DNA of 64,000 nucleotides from Nocardioides panacis. GTDB lineage: Bacteria; Actinomycetota; Actinomycetes; Propionibacteriales; Nocardioidaceae. Where the stretch lies: the NCBI RefSeq assembly GCF_019039255.1, contig NZ_CP077062.1, positions 3,038,001 through 3,102,000 of the forward strand, in the 5' to 3' direction. Below are positions 1 to 9,080 of this stretch, in pieces. The notes beneath the pieces are model-generated. The model was not told the DNA's origin. It saw only the letters and a list, made by a program, of their open reading frames with translations, and made no database searches. The first letter of the stretch is position 1. Each line of letters opens with the position of its first letter. The translations under genes and the position numbers were made by a program.

Positions 1-438
1 CTGCTGCGCCGGGTCAACGTCGCCCTCAACAAGCGGCTGGTGCAGCCGGGCTACGGGCAGGTGGTCAAGCAGCTCTACGCCCAGGAGCTGTTGGAGACGG
101 GCCGCTCGCCGCGTCCGGTCGTGCCCCTCGCGATGCACGACGACCTGCGGGTCGTCGGCGAGCGGTGGGCCAAGGAGATCGACACGGCTGGGTACGACGT
201 GCACGGCGACCTGGCCTCGTTGGTCCCCGTCGCCCCCGCGGAGCCCGCTCCGCACCCCGACGACGTACCGCCTCGCGACCAGGTCGACTCGGCGGTCGCG
301 GCGACCGCGGAGCTGCTGCTCGAGGTGCAACGCGGCCGGACCGAGGTGGCGCGGCTCGAGGCGGACAACGCCCGGCTCCGCAAGAAGCGCAAGCTGCTCA
401 AGCGGCGGCTGGGCGAGACCGCGGCCGACCCGGCGTGA
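1..438 (+). CDS. C-terminal part of an unrecognised protein with a coiled-coil tail
   Basis: The frame is open from the first base and stops at 438, so only the last 145 residues are visible. The first part reads as the end of a globular domain (GERWAKEIDTAGYDVHGDL); a Pro/Ala-rich linker follows, then about 40 residues of charged heptad-like sequence (LLLEVQRGRTEVARLEADN) ending in a basic stretch (KKRKLLKRR), which should form a coiled coil. The globular part reminds me of C-termini of actinobacterial sulfotransferase-like proteins, but the match is from memory and weak. The stop is 44 bp upstream of pyc on the same strand. Function is not assigned. Confidence 0.6.
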   Translation: MLRRVNVALNKRLVQPGYGQVVKQLYAQELLETGRSPRPVVPLAMHDDLRVVGERWAKEIDTAGYDVHGDLASLVPVAPAEPAPHPDDVPPRDQVDSAVAATAELLLEVQRGRTEVARLEADNARLRKKRKLLKRRLGETAADPA

Positions 439-469
439 GACACGACGTCCGCCGGTGACACGGGCCCAC

Positions 470-482
470 TAGCCTGCAGGGC
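470..482 (+). promoter_or_regulatory. -10 element of a leaderless pyc promoter
   Basis: TAGCCT at 470-475 lies 7 nt before the pyc ATG, with no Shine-Dalgarno between. The same spacing recurs at many genes here. No convincing -35 is visible. Confidence 0.45.
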
Positions 483-3400
483 ATGTTCTCCAAGGTCCTG
501 GTCGCCAACCGCGGCGAGATCGCCGTCCGAGCCTTCCGCGCCGCCTACGAGCTCGGGGCGCAGACCGTCGCGGTCTTCCCCCCACGAGGACCGGGGGTCC
601 GAGCACCGGTTGAAGGCGGACGAGGCCTACGAGATCGGCGAGCGGGGCCACCCGGTGCGCGCCTACCTCGACCCGGAGGTCATCGTCGCGGCCGCCGTGA
701 ACGCCGGCGCCGACGCGGTCTACCCCGGCTACGGCTTCCTGTCCGAGAACCCCCAGCTCGCCGAGGCCTGCGCGAACGCCGGGATCACCTTCATCGGCCC
801 GACCGCCGAGGTGCTCACCCTCACCGGCAACAAGGCCCGGGCGATCGCCGCCGCCAAGGCCGCCGGCGTGCCCACCCTCGCGTCGGTCGCCCCGGGCACC
901 GACGCCGACGCGCTCATCGAGTCGGCGCAGGGCATGCCCTACCCGCTGTTCGTCAAGGCGGTCGCCGGCGGTGGCGGCCGCGGCATGCGCCGCGTGGACG
1001 AGGCCGGCGACCTGCGCGAGGCGATCGAGACCTGCATGCGCGAGGCCGAGGGCGCGTTCGGCGACCCGACCGTGTTCATCGAGCAGGCCGTCGTCGAGCC
1101 GCGGCACATCGAGGTGCAGATCCTCGCCGACGGCGCGGGCAACGTCATCCACCTCTTCGAGCGGGACTGCTCGGTGCAGCGCCGCCACCAGAAGGTCGTG
1201 GAGATCGCCCCGGCGCCGAACCTCGACCCGGCGATCCGCGAGAGCATGTGCGCGGACGCCGTCCGCTTCGCGACCGAGATCGGCTACCGCAACGCCGGCA
1301 CCGTGGAGTTCCTGCTCGACCCGGCCGGCAACTACGTGTTCATCGAGATGAACCCGCGGATCCAGGTCGAGCACACGGTCACCGAGGAGGTCACCGACGT
1401 CGACCTCGTGCAGGCCCAGATGCGGATCGCGTCCGGCGAGACGCTAGCGGACCTGGGGCTGTCCCAGGACACGATCACCCTGCGCGGCGCCGCGCTGCAG
1501 TGCCGGATCACCACCGAGGACCCGGCCAACGGCTTCCGTCCCGACACCGGCCGGATCACCACCTACCGCTCCCCCGGCGGCGCCGGCGTGCGGCTCGACG
1601 GCGGCACCACCTACACCGGAGCCGAGGTGAGCGCGCACTTCGACTCGATGCTCGCCAAGCTCACCTGCCGCGGCCGGGACTTCCCCGCCGCCGTGGACCG
1701 GGCCCGCCGGGCCGTTGCGGAGTTCCGGATCCGGGGCGTGTCGACGAACATCCCGTTCCTGCAGGCGGTGCTCGACGACCCGGACTTCCGCTCCGGGCAC
1801 ATCACCACCGCGTTCATCGAGGACCACCCGCAGCTGCTGACCGCCCGCTCCTCGGCCGACCGCGGCACCCGGCTGCTGACCTACCTCGCGGACGTGACCG
1901 TCAACAAGCCGTACGGCGAGGCGCCGGTCGCCGTCGACCCGGTCAGCAAGCTGCCGCGCGTCGACCTGGCCGTGCCGGCCCCGGACGGCACCCGCCAGGC
2001 GCTGCTCGCGCTCGGCCCCGAGGGGTTCGCGCGGGCCCTGCGGGAGCAGAAGGCCGTCGCCGTCACGGACACCACGTTCCGCGACGCGCACCAGTCGCTG
2101 CTCGCGACCCGGGTCCGCACCCGCGACCTGACCGCCGTCGCCGGGCACGTCGCCCGTACGACGCCGCAGCTGTGGAGCCTGGAGGCGTGGGGCGGGGCGA
2201 CGTACGACGTGGCGCTGCGGTTCCTGTCCGAGGACCCGTGGGAGCGGCTCGCCGTGCTGCGCCAGGCGGTGCCGAACATCTGCCTGCAGATGCTGCTGCG
2301 CGGGCGCAACACGGTCGGCTACACGCCGTACCCGACGGAGGTCACCGAGGCGTTCGTCCAGGAGGCCGCGCTCACCGGCATCGACGTGTTCCGGATCTTC
2401 GACGCGCTCAACGACGTCGAGCAGATGCGCCCGGCGATCGAGGCGGTGCGGGCCACCGGCACGACCGTCGCGGAGGTCGCGCTCTGCTACACCGGCGACC
2501 TGTCCAGCCCGGACGAGAAGCTCTACACGCTCGACTACTACCTGCGGCTGGCCGAGCGGATCGTCGCCGCCGGCGCGCACGTGATCGCGATCAAGGACAT
2601 GGCGGGGCTGCTGCGCGCGCCGGCCGCGCGGACCCTGGTGCGGGCGCTGCGCGAGCGCTTCGACCTGCCCGTGCACCTGCACACCCACGACACCCCCGGC
2701 GGGCAGCTCGCGACCCTGGTCGCGGCGATCGAGTCCGGCGTGGACGCGGTGGACGCGGCGACCGCGTCGATGTCGGGCACCACCTCGCAGCCGGCGCTCT
2801 CGGCGCTGGTCGCGACGACCGACCACACCGCGCGGGCCACCGGCCTGGACCTCGGCGCCGTGTGCGACCTCGAGCCCTACTGGGAGGCGACCCGCCGGGT
2901 CTACGCGCCGTTCGAGTCGGGGCTGCCCTCGCCGACCGGCCGGGTCTACACCCACGAGATCCCCGGCGGGCAGCTGTCCAACCTGCGCCAGCAGGCGATC
3001 TCCCTGGGGCTCGGCGAGAAGTTCGAGCAGATCGAGGACATGTACGCCGCCGCGAACCGGATCCTCGGCAACATCGTCAAGGTCACGCCGTCCTCCAAGG
3101 TCGTCGGCGACCTCGCGCTGCACCTCGTCGCGGTGGGCGCGGACCCCGACGAGTTCGAGGCCGAGCCCGGCCGGTTCGACGTACCCGACTCCGTCATCGG
3201 CTTCCTGTCCGGCGACCTCGGCGACCCGCCCGGCGGCTGGCCCGAGCCGTTCCGGACCAAGGCGCTGGCCGGCCGCACCGTGAAGCCGGCGGTGGCCGAG
3301 CTCGACGCCGAGCAGCGAGACGGCCTCCGCCCCGGGGACAGCAGCCGCCGGCGCGGCACGCTCAACCGGCTGCTGTTCCCCGGTCCGAGCAAGGAGTTCG

Positions 3401-3876
3401 CCGAGTCCCGGCAGAAGTACGGCGACGTCTCGGTGCTGCCCACCGCACACTACCTCTACGGCCTCACCACCGGCGAGGAGCACCAGGTCGAGCTCTCCGA
3501 GGGCAAGCGGCTGATCTTCGGCCTGCAGGCCGTCAGCGAGCCCGACGAGCGCGGCATCCGGACGGTGATGTGCACGATCAACGGGCAGCTGCGCCCGGTC
3601 AACGTGCGCGACCGCTCGGTCTCCGCCGACGCCCCCACGGTCGAGAAGGCCGACGCCTCGAAGCCCGGCCACGTCGCCGCCCCGTTCGACGGGGTGGTGA
3701 CGATCGTGGTGGCCGACGGTGACACCGTCGAGGCCGGCGCCACGGTGGCGACGATCGAGGCGATGAAGATGGAGGCCTCGATCACCGCGCCGCTCGGCGG
3801 CACCGTCGAGCGGCTGTCGTTCACCGGCACCCAGCAGGTGGAGGGCGGCGACCTGGTGCTGGTCCTGTCTCCCTGA
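483..3876 (+). CDS. pyc: Pyruvate carboxylase (one-base frameshift near the start)
   Basis: Biotin-dependent carboxylation of pyruvate to oxaloacetate, the anaplerotic feed of the TCA cycle; cytoplasmic. About 1130 residues, the usual single-chain length. Order: biotin carboxylase (start MFSKVLVANRGEIAVRAFRA, ATP-grasp GGGGRGMRR, to about 450), carboxyltransferase (VTDTTFRDAHQSLLATRVRT, about 515-800), PYC/OADA domain, and C-terminal biotinyl domain with EAMKMEAS, target Lys near 1095. The N-terminal 32 residues are in one frame and the rest in another: the C run at 578-583 has six C, and removing one restores AVFPHEDRGSEH exactly. Probably an intact gene with a consensus error. Confidence 0.95.
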
Positions 3877-3918
3877 GGGTCCCCAGCCGGCTGCCGACCC
3901 GGGCCTTGGTCCTGTCGC

Positions 3919-3984
3919 GGCGACCGGAGGCCCGGGTCGAGGCGACCGGAGGCCCGGGTCGAGGCGACCGGAGGGCCGGGTCGA
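3919..3984. repeat. Three tandem 22-bp units between convergent genes
   Basis: Three head-to-tail copies of exactly 22 bp (3919-3940, 3941-3962, 3963-3984), the third with one substitution. On the minus strand each unit begins GACCCGGGCCT, the same core as the large block at 61458-61875. The array lies just past the stop codon of the minus-strand SpoIID gene and reads in that gene's direction. The period is not a multiple of three, so it is not coding. Confidence 0.85.
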
Positions 3985-3991
3985 CCGGGGG

Positions 3992-5224
3992 TCAGGAGAC
4001 GGTGAACCAGGAGGAGCGCAGGCCGAAGCGGGCCCGGAACTCGTCGCCGGAGACGGTGACGTCGGACTTGCTGCCGTCCAGGACCAGCGTCCAGACGCGG
4101 CCCCTCCACTCGCCGTTCCCGTCGCGCCGGGTGACCCGGATCCGGTTCAGCGTGCCGACCCTGGGGTACGCCCGCTCGACGGACCGCGCGCTGAGCGACA
4201 GCGTCCAGGCGTGCACCGGGTTGCCGTCGTAGTCGTCGTACGGGTCGGCGTTCGCGGCGAGGTAGGGCACGCTCCCCGCGGAGGTCCAGCCGCCGCTGCT
4301 CGAGGAGAACTGCGTGAACGCCGGCTTGCCGTCGTAGGTGAGGATCTGGCGCGCGGTGGCGGTGACGGCCGCGTTGCTGCGCGGGTCCTCGGCTCCCTGG
4401 CCGCCGTACACCTGGCAGTAGGAGGTGTCGCAGATCTGGTAGTAGCGCGTGGGGTACTGGCTGCGCGACCAGGTCGCGTAGGTGCGCGCGGCGACCGACT
4501 GCGCCTTGACCGCCTCGGGCTGCCAGGACGCGGGCATCTCGGTCGGGATCACGCCGCGCACGTAGTCGTCCATCGTCAGCACGTTCACGGTGTCGCGGGC
4601 CTTGCCGCCGGGGACGGGGGTCGCGGAGCGCAGCGAGCCGCGGTAGCTCCGCTGGCCGGACGGGGTCACGAGCGTGAGCGGGGTGGGCGCGCCGAACTGC
4701 GCGTTCCCGACCAGCGTCGGGCGACCGCCGGGCTTCCAGCGGTGCCACGTGTCGGTGAAGTAGTCCACGACGCTCTTGTTGCCCGCGCCGACGGCGATCC
4801 GCCAGCGGGTCGCGGCGGCGGGCGTCGTCAGCTGGTACGTCGCCTTGTTGCCGATGTCGTGCAGCCGCAGGCCGGGGACGGCGAGCACGACCACGTCGGA
4901 GGTGGTGTCCGCGCTGATCAGCACCCGCACCTTGCCCTCGACCTCGGACCAGGAGGTGCCCGGGTAGTAGAAGTCGATGATCTGCCGGTAGCCGAGGCCC
5001 TGCTTGGCAGCCCCCTGGGCGCCGTACTGGGACATCCCGTGGCCGTGCCCGAACCCGTGCCCGCGCAGCACGACGGTCCGCCCGGCCGGGACCGTGAAGG
5101 ACTGGTCGACGTCGACCCCGGCGGACGACACGGCGGTCAGCGGGACGCTCGCCAGGGGGGTGACGACGAGGCCGGCGAGGGCCAGCGCGGCTGCGCGTCG
5201 ACGATGGGGAGGACGACTGCTCAT
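3992..5224 (-). CDS. Secreted SpoIID/LytB domain protein
   Basis: Probably a cell-wall glycan-strand hydrolase of the SpoIID lytic-transglycosylase family, outside the membrane. 410 residues. A basic N-terminus and hydrophobic stretch (LALAGLVVTPLASVPLTAV) form a signal peptide. An early GHGFGHGHGMSQYGAQGAA motif, then the SpoIID core: DDYVRGVIPTEMPASWQPEA with the family's catalytic Glu, KAQSVAARTYA, and the cysteine pair region ICDTSYCQVYGG. ATG preceded by AGGAGG at 8 nt. The gene is divergent from the Gly/Asp-tailed membrane protein and convergent with pyc. Substrate specificity is not visible. Confidence 0.88.
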   Translation of the reverse strand: MSSRPPHRRRAAALALAGLVVTPLASVPLTAVSSAGVDVDQSFTVPAGRTVVLRGHGFGHGHGMSQYGAQGAAKQGLGYRQIIDFYYPGTSWSEVEGKVRVLISADTTSDVVVLAVPGLRLHDIGNKATYQLTTPAAATRWRIAVGAGNKSVVDYFTDTWHRWKPGGRPTLVGNAQFGAPTPLTLVTPSGQRSYRGSLRSATPVPGGKARDTVNVLTMDDYVRGVIPTEMPASWQPEAVKAQSVAARTYATWSRSQYPTRYYQICDTSYCQVYGGQGAEDPRSNAAVTATARQILTYDGKPAFTQFSSSSGGWTSAGSVPYLAANADPYDDYDGNPVHAWTLSLSARSVERAYPRVGTLNRIRVTRRDGNGEWRGRVWTLVLDGSKSDVTVSGDEFRARFGLRSSWFTVS

Positions 5225-5285
5225 CCGGGGGTCCTCCTGCGGGCGCGAGCCAGGAAATTGGTCGGGAAGGGGCTGGTGTGACAGC

Positions 5286-5313
5286 AGGGTATGCCGGGAA
5301 AGGAGTGCCCCAA
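5286..5313 (-). promoter_or_regulatory. Candidate promoter of the SpoIID gene
   Basis: On the minus strand TTGGGG (5308-5313), 16-bp spacer, TACCCT (5286-5291). It would give a leader of about 55 nt carrying the AGGAGG ribosome binding site. Confidence 0.35.
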
Positions 5314-5346
5314 CAGCGAATCGGCGCATCCGGCGGCGGCCTTGAG

Positions 5347-5366
5347 GAACTACATCGCTGTAGTTC
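5347..5366. promoter_or_regulatory. Palindrome, possible operator 1
   Basis: GAACTACA, 4-nt spacer TCGC, TGTAGTTC: perfect 8-bp arms in the spacer between two divergent genes. Sequence symmetry suggests a dimeric regulator site; the regulator is unknown. Confidence 0.45.
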
Positions 5367-5370
5367 GAAA

Positions 5371-5387
5371 CCCTTGTGGCACAAGGG
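5371..5387. promoter_or_regulatory. Palindrome, possible operator 2 over the -35 region
   Basis: CCCTTGTGGCACAAGGG, perfect 8-bp arms around a central G, unrelated in sequence to the palindrome 4 bp upstream. It covers where the -35 of the plus-strand promoter (TAGCCT at 5404-5409) should lie, a position that fits repression. Confidence 0.5.
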
Positions 5388-5403
5388 ATTCCGCGCCGCC
5401 AGG

Positions 5404-5416
5404 TAGCCTCGCCGCT
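5404..5416 (+). promoter_or_regulatory. -10 element of a leaderless promoter
   Basis: TAGCCT at 5404-5409, 7 nt before ATG 5417, the same hexamer and spacing as pyc. No ribosome binding site. Confidence 0.45.
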
Positions 5417-6286
5417 ATGACCCTCCTGGTGATCCTGGTCCTTGTCGGCGCCGCGGTGCTCGTGGCACGCGCGGTGTCCCGCCGCACCGAGCAGCGGGCC
5501 CTCGAGGAGCGCCGGGTCGCCGACCTCGACGCCGTGCGCAAGGTGGCCGACGAGGACGTCACCCGGTTCGGCGAGGAGCTGCAGCGACTCGACACCGACA
5601 TGCTCACCACCGAGCTCGACGAGCCGACCCGGCAGGACTACCAGCGGGCGCTGGACTCCTACGAGTCCGCCAAGGAGTCGCTCGGCCGGGTCGCCGTCAG
5701 CGAGGACGTCCGGCACGTCACCGAGGCGCTCGAGGACGGCCGGTACGCCGTCGCCTGCGTGCACGCGCGCACGTCCGGGCGGCCGCTGCCGGTGCGCCGG
5801 CCGCCGTGCTTCTTCAACCCCGCGCACGGACCGTCGACGACCGACGTCGAGTGGGCGCCGGCCGGCGGTCAGCAGCGGCAGATCCCGGTCTGCGCGGCCG
5901 ACGCCGACCGGCTCGCACAGGGCGCCGAGCCGGACATCCGCACGGTGCAGCAGGGCGTCGGCCGGGTGCCGTACTGGCAGGGCGGCCCGGCCTACTCGCC
6001 GTGGGCGTCGGGCTACTTCGGCGGCTACGCGGCCTCGGGCCTGCTGCCGTCGTTCCTGCTGCTGACGATGCTCTCGCCGACCTGGGACGGCGTCGGCGGT
6101 GACGGGTTCGACACCGGCGGGGACGGCGGCGGTGACTCAGGAGATGGCGGCGACGGCGGCGACGGCGGCGCGGGTGACGCGGGTGACGGCGGCGGGTACG
6201 ACGGCGGTGGGGACTCCGGCGGGGACGGTGGCGGCTGGGGCTTCGGCGACGGCGGCGGGTTCGACGGCGGCGGCTTCGACTTCTGA
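5417..6286 (+). CDS. Conserved actinobacterial membrane protein with Gly/Asp-rich tail
   Basis: 289 residues. One N-terminal membrane helix (LLVILVLVGAAVLVARAV), a charged helical region (DEDVTRFGEELQRLDTDMLT), a conserved block with PPCFFNPAHGPS and a later Cys (IPVCAADADR), a second hydrophobic segment (GLLPSFLLLTML), then about 80 residues almost entirely Gly and Asp. I recognise the family as common in actinobacteria but without a known function. The longer frame from 5291 has no family-like sequence before this ATG, and the -10 at 5404 supports this start. Convergent with lpdA, 34 bp apart. Confidence 0.8.
   Translation: MTLLVILVLVGAAVLVARAVSRRTEQRALEERRVADLDAVRKVADEDVTRFGEELQRLDTDMLTTELDEPTRQDYQRALDSYESAKESLGRVAVSEDVRHVTEALEDGRYAVACVHARTSGRPLPVRRPPCFFNPAHGPSTTDVEWAPAGGQQRQIPVCAADADRLAQGAEPDIRTVQQGVGRVPYWQGGPAYSPWASGYFGGYAASGLLPSFLLLTMLSPTWDGVGGDGFDTGGDGGGDSGDGGDGGDGGAGDAGDGGGYDGGGDSGGDGGGWGFGDGGGFDGGGFDF
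6110..6283 (+). repeat. Low-complexity GGC/GAC triplet tract encoding the Gly/Asp tail
   Basis: Irregular runs of ggcggcgac-type triplets, in frame with the gene at 5417-6286. Length is prone to change by slippage but stays in frame because the unit is a multiple of three. Confidence 0.7.
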
Positions 6287-6320
6287 CCGGGACCGGGACC
6301 GGCAGCAGGCGGGCCCGGGG

Positions 6321-7721
6321 TCAGGTCTTGAAGACGTGCAGCCGCCGGGCGGCCTCGGCGACGGAGCCGCTCATCGAGGGGTACACCGTGAACGCGTGCG
6401 CGAGCTGGTCGGCGGTGAGGTTCTGCGCGACGGCGATGGCGACCGGATGGATCAGCTCGGAGGCGCGCGGGCCGACGACCACCCCGCCGACGATGGTGCC
6501 GGTGCCGGGGCGGGCGAACAGCTTCACGAAACCGTCGCGGACCCCCTGCATCTTCGCGCGCGGGTTGCCCGACAGCGGCAGCGTGATGCACTCCGCGTCG
6601 ATCTCGCCGGCGTCCACGGCGTTCTGCGACCAGCCGACGGTGGCGATCTCCGGGGCGGTGAACACGTTGGACGACACCGTCTTGAGGTCGATCGGCGCGA
6701 CCGCGTCGCCGAGGAAGTGCCACATCGCGATCCGGCCCTGCATGGCGGCGACCGAGGCGAGCATCAGCACGCCGGTGCAGTCACCCGCGGCGTACACCCC
6801 GCGGGCTGCCGTCCTCGACACCCGGTCGACCGACACGAAGCCGCCCTCGTCGAGGGTCACCCCGGCCTCGGCCAGGCCCATGTCGGCGGTGTTCGGCACC
6901 GAGCCGAGCGCCAGCAGGCAGTGCGACCCCTCGACCGTGCGACCGTCCGTGAGCGTCACGGTCACGGCGTCCCCGGAGCGGGTCACCGACTGCATCCGTG
7001 ACTTCGACAGCACGGTCATGCCGCGGCGGGTGAAGACGTCCTCGAGCACCTCGGCGGCGTCGGCGTCCTCCCCGGGCAGCACCCGGTCGCGGCTGGAGAC
7101 GAGGGTGACCGGGACGCCGAGCGCGTTGTAGGCGCTGGCGAACTCGGCGCCGGTGACGCCCGAGCCGACGACGATCAGGTGCTCGGGGACCTCGTCGAGC
7201 TCGTAGACCTGCTCCCAGGTGAGGATCCGCTCGCCGTCGGGCTGGGCGGACCCCAGGGTGCGCGGGGAGGCGCCGGTGGCCAGCAGGATCGCGTCGGCCT
7301 CGAGCGTCTCCTCCGGGCCGCCGTCGACCGGGGTGGCGACCACCATCGGCGCCGCCTGCCCGGAGCCGGTCGACGGGTCGAGCCGTCCACGGGCCTTGAG
7401 GACCCGCACGCCCTCGCGGGTGAGCCGGCGCTCGATGTCGGCGGACTGCGCCTGCGCCAGGCGCATCACCCGGGCGTTGACGGTGCCGAGCTCGGCGACC
7501 AGGGAGCCCTCGAAGCGGATGCCGAGCTCCTTGGCCTCCTCCATGTCGGCCATCAGCTCGGCGGTCGCGATCAGCGTCTTGCTGGGCACGCAGTCGGTGA
7601 GCACGGCGGAGCCGCCGAGGCCGTCGGTGTAGACGACGGTGACGTCGGCCCCCAGCTGGGCAGCCACCAGCGCCGCTTCGTACCCGCCGGGACCGCCACC
7701 GACCACCACTACACGATTCAC
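6321..7721 (-). CDS. lpdA: NAD(P)H-quinone dehydrogenase, LpdA type
   Basis: Flavoprotein of the lipoamide-dehydrogenase fold. FAD motif GGGPGGYEAAL near the N-terminus, NAD(P) motif VVGSGVTGAEFASAYNALG mid-protein, C-terminal dimer domain. Where true lipoamide dehydrogenases have CxxxxC, this has GGSAVLTDCVPSK with only one Cys, and the His-Glu dyad region reads VYPSMSGSVAEAA. Both losses match mycobacterial LpdA, described as an NAD(P)H:quinone reductase, so it is not the E3 of pyruvate dehydrogenase. GTG at 7719-7721 is chosen because GAGGAT sits 7 nt upstream; ATG at 7730 would overlap that element. 466 residues. Confidence 0.85.
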   Translation of the reverse strand: MNRVVVVGGGPGGYEAALVAAQLGADVTVVYTDGLGGSAVLTDCVPSKTLIATAELMADMEEAKELGIRFEGSLVAELGTVNARVMRLAQAQSADIERRLTREGVRVLKARGRLDPSTGSGQAAPMVVATPVDGGPEETLEADAILLATGASPRTLGSAQPDGERILTWEQVYELDEVPEHLIVVGSGVTGAEFASAYNALGVPVTLVSSRDRVLPGEDADAAEVLEDVFTRRGMTVLSKSRMQSVTRSGDAVTVTLTDGRTVEGSHCLLALGSVPNTADMGLAEAGVTLDEGGFVSVDRVSRTAARGVYAAGDCTGVLMLASVAAMQGRIAMWHFLGDAVAPIDLKTVSSNVFTAPEIATVGWSQNAVDAGEIDAECITLPLSGNPRAKMQGVRDGFVKLFARPGTGTIVGGVVVGPRASELIHPVAIAVAQNLTADQLAHAFTVYPSMSGSVAEAARRLHVFKT

Positions 7722-7734
7722 GGGGCCCATCCTC
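7722..7734 (-). promoter_or_regulatory. -10 element of leaderless lpdA promoter
   Basis: GAGGAT on the minus strand (7729-7734), 7 nt before GTG 7721. It faces the divergent promoter of the gene at 7787 across about 40 bp. Confidence 0.4.
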
Positions 7735-7774
7735 GCAAGCCCGAGACACATGTGGGTATCTGCCCCTGGATCGG

Positions 7775-7786
7775 TAGTCTGCCGCC
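7775..7786 (+). promoter_or_regulatory. -10 element of a leaderless promoter
   Basis: TAGTCT at 7775-7780, 6 nt before GTG 7787, no ribosome binding site. Confidence 0.45.
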
Positions 7787-8239
7787 GTGCCCCTCTACGC
7801 CGCCTTCGGGTCGAACATGGACCCCCGTCGCATGGGCGAGCGCTGCCCGCACTCCCCGCTGCAGGGGACCGGCTGGCTGGTCGGCTGGCGGCTGACGTTC
7901 GGCGGCGAGGAGCACGGCTGGGACGGCGCCCTGGCCACCATCGTCGAGGACCCGCTCGAACAGGTCTTCGTGGCGATCTACGACATCACCGGCGACGACG
8001 AGGAGCACCTGGACGCGCTGGAGAGCGCGGACACCGGGCTCTACCGCAAGACCCGCGTCCGGGTCTCGACGATGACCGGCGAGCAGCTGGTGTGGACCTA
8101 CGTCCTGGACGCCTACGAGGGCGGCCTGCCCTCCGCGAGCTACCTCGGCATCCTCGCCGAGGCCGCCCAGTCCGCCGACGCCCCCGAGGACTACGTCGCC
8201 GCGCTGCGCGCCCGTCCCTGCCGCTCGATCGGCAGCTGA
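7787..8239 (+). CDS. Gamma-glutamylcyclotransferase-like protein
   Basis: 150-residue protein of the GGCT/AIG2-like fold. The N-terminal [12 protein letters not shown] is the family's substrate-binding YGSN-type loop, followed by the expected beta-rich pattern ([20 protein letters not shown]) and a central acidic segment ([11 protein letters not shown]). Members cleave gamma-glutamyl amines or dipeptides, but the substrate cannot be told from sequence. GTG start set by the -10 at 7775. It precedes the purine nucleoside phosphorylase gene by 43 bp, which has its own -10. Confidence 0.8.
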   Translation: MPLYAAFGSNMDPRRMGERCPHSPLQGTGWLVGWRLTFGGEEHGWDGALATIVEDPLEQVFVAIYDITGDDEEHLDALESADTGLYRKTRVRVSTMTGEQLVWTYVLDAYEGGLPSASYLGILAEAAQSADAPEDYVAALRARPCRSIGS

Positions 8240-8269
8240 GCCGCGCGAGCCCCCCAGGCGGGCGCCGGA

Positions 8270-8282
8270 TAGGGTGCGCGGC
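8270..8282 (+). promoter_or_regulatory. -10 element of leaderless purine nucleoside phosphorylase promoter
   Basis: TAGGGT at 8270-8275, 7 nt before ATG 8283. Confidence 0.45.
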
Positions 8283-9077
8283 ATGACGAGTCCTGCCGAC
8301 CTCGCCGCCGAAGCGGCTGCCGTGCTCCGTGAGAAGACCGGCGTCGAGACCCACGACGTGGCCCTGGTGATGGGCTCCGGGTGGCTGCCCGCCGTGGACG
8401 CCCTGGGCGAGGCCACCGCCGAGCTGAGCACCACCGACCTGCCCGGGTTCGCGCCGCCCGCCGTGCAGGGGCACGCCGGCAAGATCCGGTCGGTGCGCTC
8501 GGGGGACCGCAACCTGCTGGTGTTCCTGGGCCGCACCCACTACTACGAGGGCCTCGGGGTCCGCTCGGTGGTGCACGGGGTGCGCACCGCCGCGGCCGCC
8601 GGCTGCCGGGTCGCGGTGCTCACCAACGGCTGCGGCGGCCTCAAGGAGACCTGGACGCCCGGCACCCCGGTGCTGATCAGCGACCACATCAACCTCACCG
8701 CGGCCTCCCCGATCGAGGGCGCGAACTTCGTCGACCTGACCGACCTGTACTCCCCCCGGCTGCGGGCGCTCTGCCACGAGGTCGAGCCCGGCCTCGACGA
8801 GGGCGTCTACTGCCAGTTCACCGGGCCGCACTACGAGACCCCGGCCGAGATCCGGATGGTGCGCGCGATCGGCGGCGACCTGGTCGGCATGTCCACGGTG
8901 CTCGAGGCGATCGCCGCCCGCGAGGCCGGCCTGGAGGTGCTCGGCATCTCGCTGGTCACCAACCTGGCCGCCGGGATCACCGGCGAGCCGCTGAACCACG
9001 CCGAGGTGCTCGAGGCCGGCAACGCCGCGGCCTCGCGGATGGGCCAGCTGCTCGGTGCGATCCTCCCGAGGGTCTGA
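8283..9077 (+). CDS. Purine nucleoside phosphorylase (trimeric class)
   Basis: Phosphorolysis of purine (deoxy)nucleosides to base and (deoxy)ribose 1-phosphate. 264 residues, typical for the trimeric class. Motifs in order: VMGSGW phosphate-binding loop, [26 protein letters not shown] and VGMSTVLEA. The in-frame ATG at 8274 lies inside the -10 element, so 8283 is preferred. It is followed after 3 bp by the epimerase-like gene, so the two are likely co-transcribed. It fits with deoC, cdd, add and deoA in this window as nucleoside salvage. Confidence 0.93.
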   Translation: MTSPADLAAEAAAVLREKTGVETHDVALVMGSGWLPAVDALGEATAELSTTDLPGFAPPAVQGHAGKIRSVRSGDRNLLVFLGRTHYYEGLGVRSVVHGVRTAAAAGCRVAVLTNGCGGLKETWTPGTPVLISDHINLTAASPIEGANFVDLTDLYSPRLRALCHEVEPGLDEGVYCQFTGPHYETPAEIRMVRAIGGDLVGMSTVLEAIAAREAGLEVLGISLVTNLAAGITGEPLNHAEVLEAGNAAASRMGQLLGAILPRV

Positions 9078-9080
9078 CGC

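Noticed and set aside
5361-5387. tRNA, because of a GTTCGAAACC stretch like a T-psi-C arm
   Set aside because: No acceptor, D or anticodon arms fold around it; the bases belong to two palindromes.
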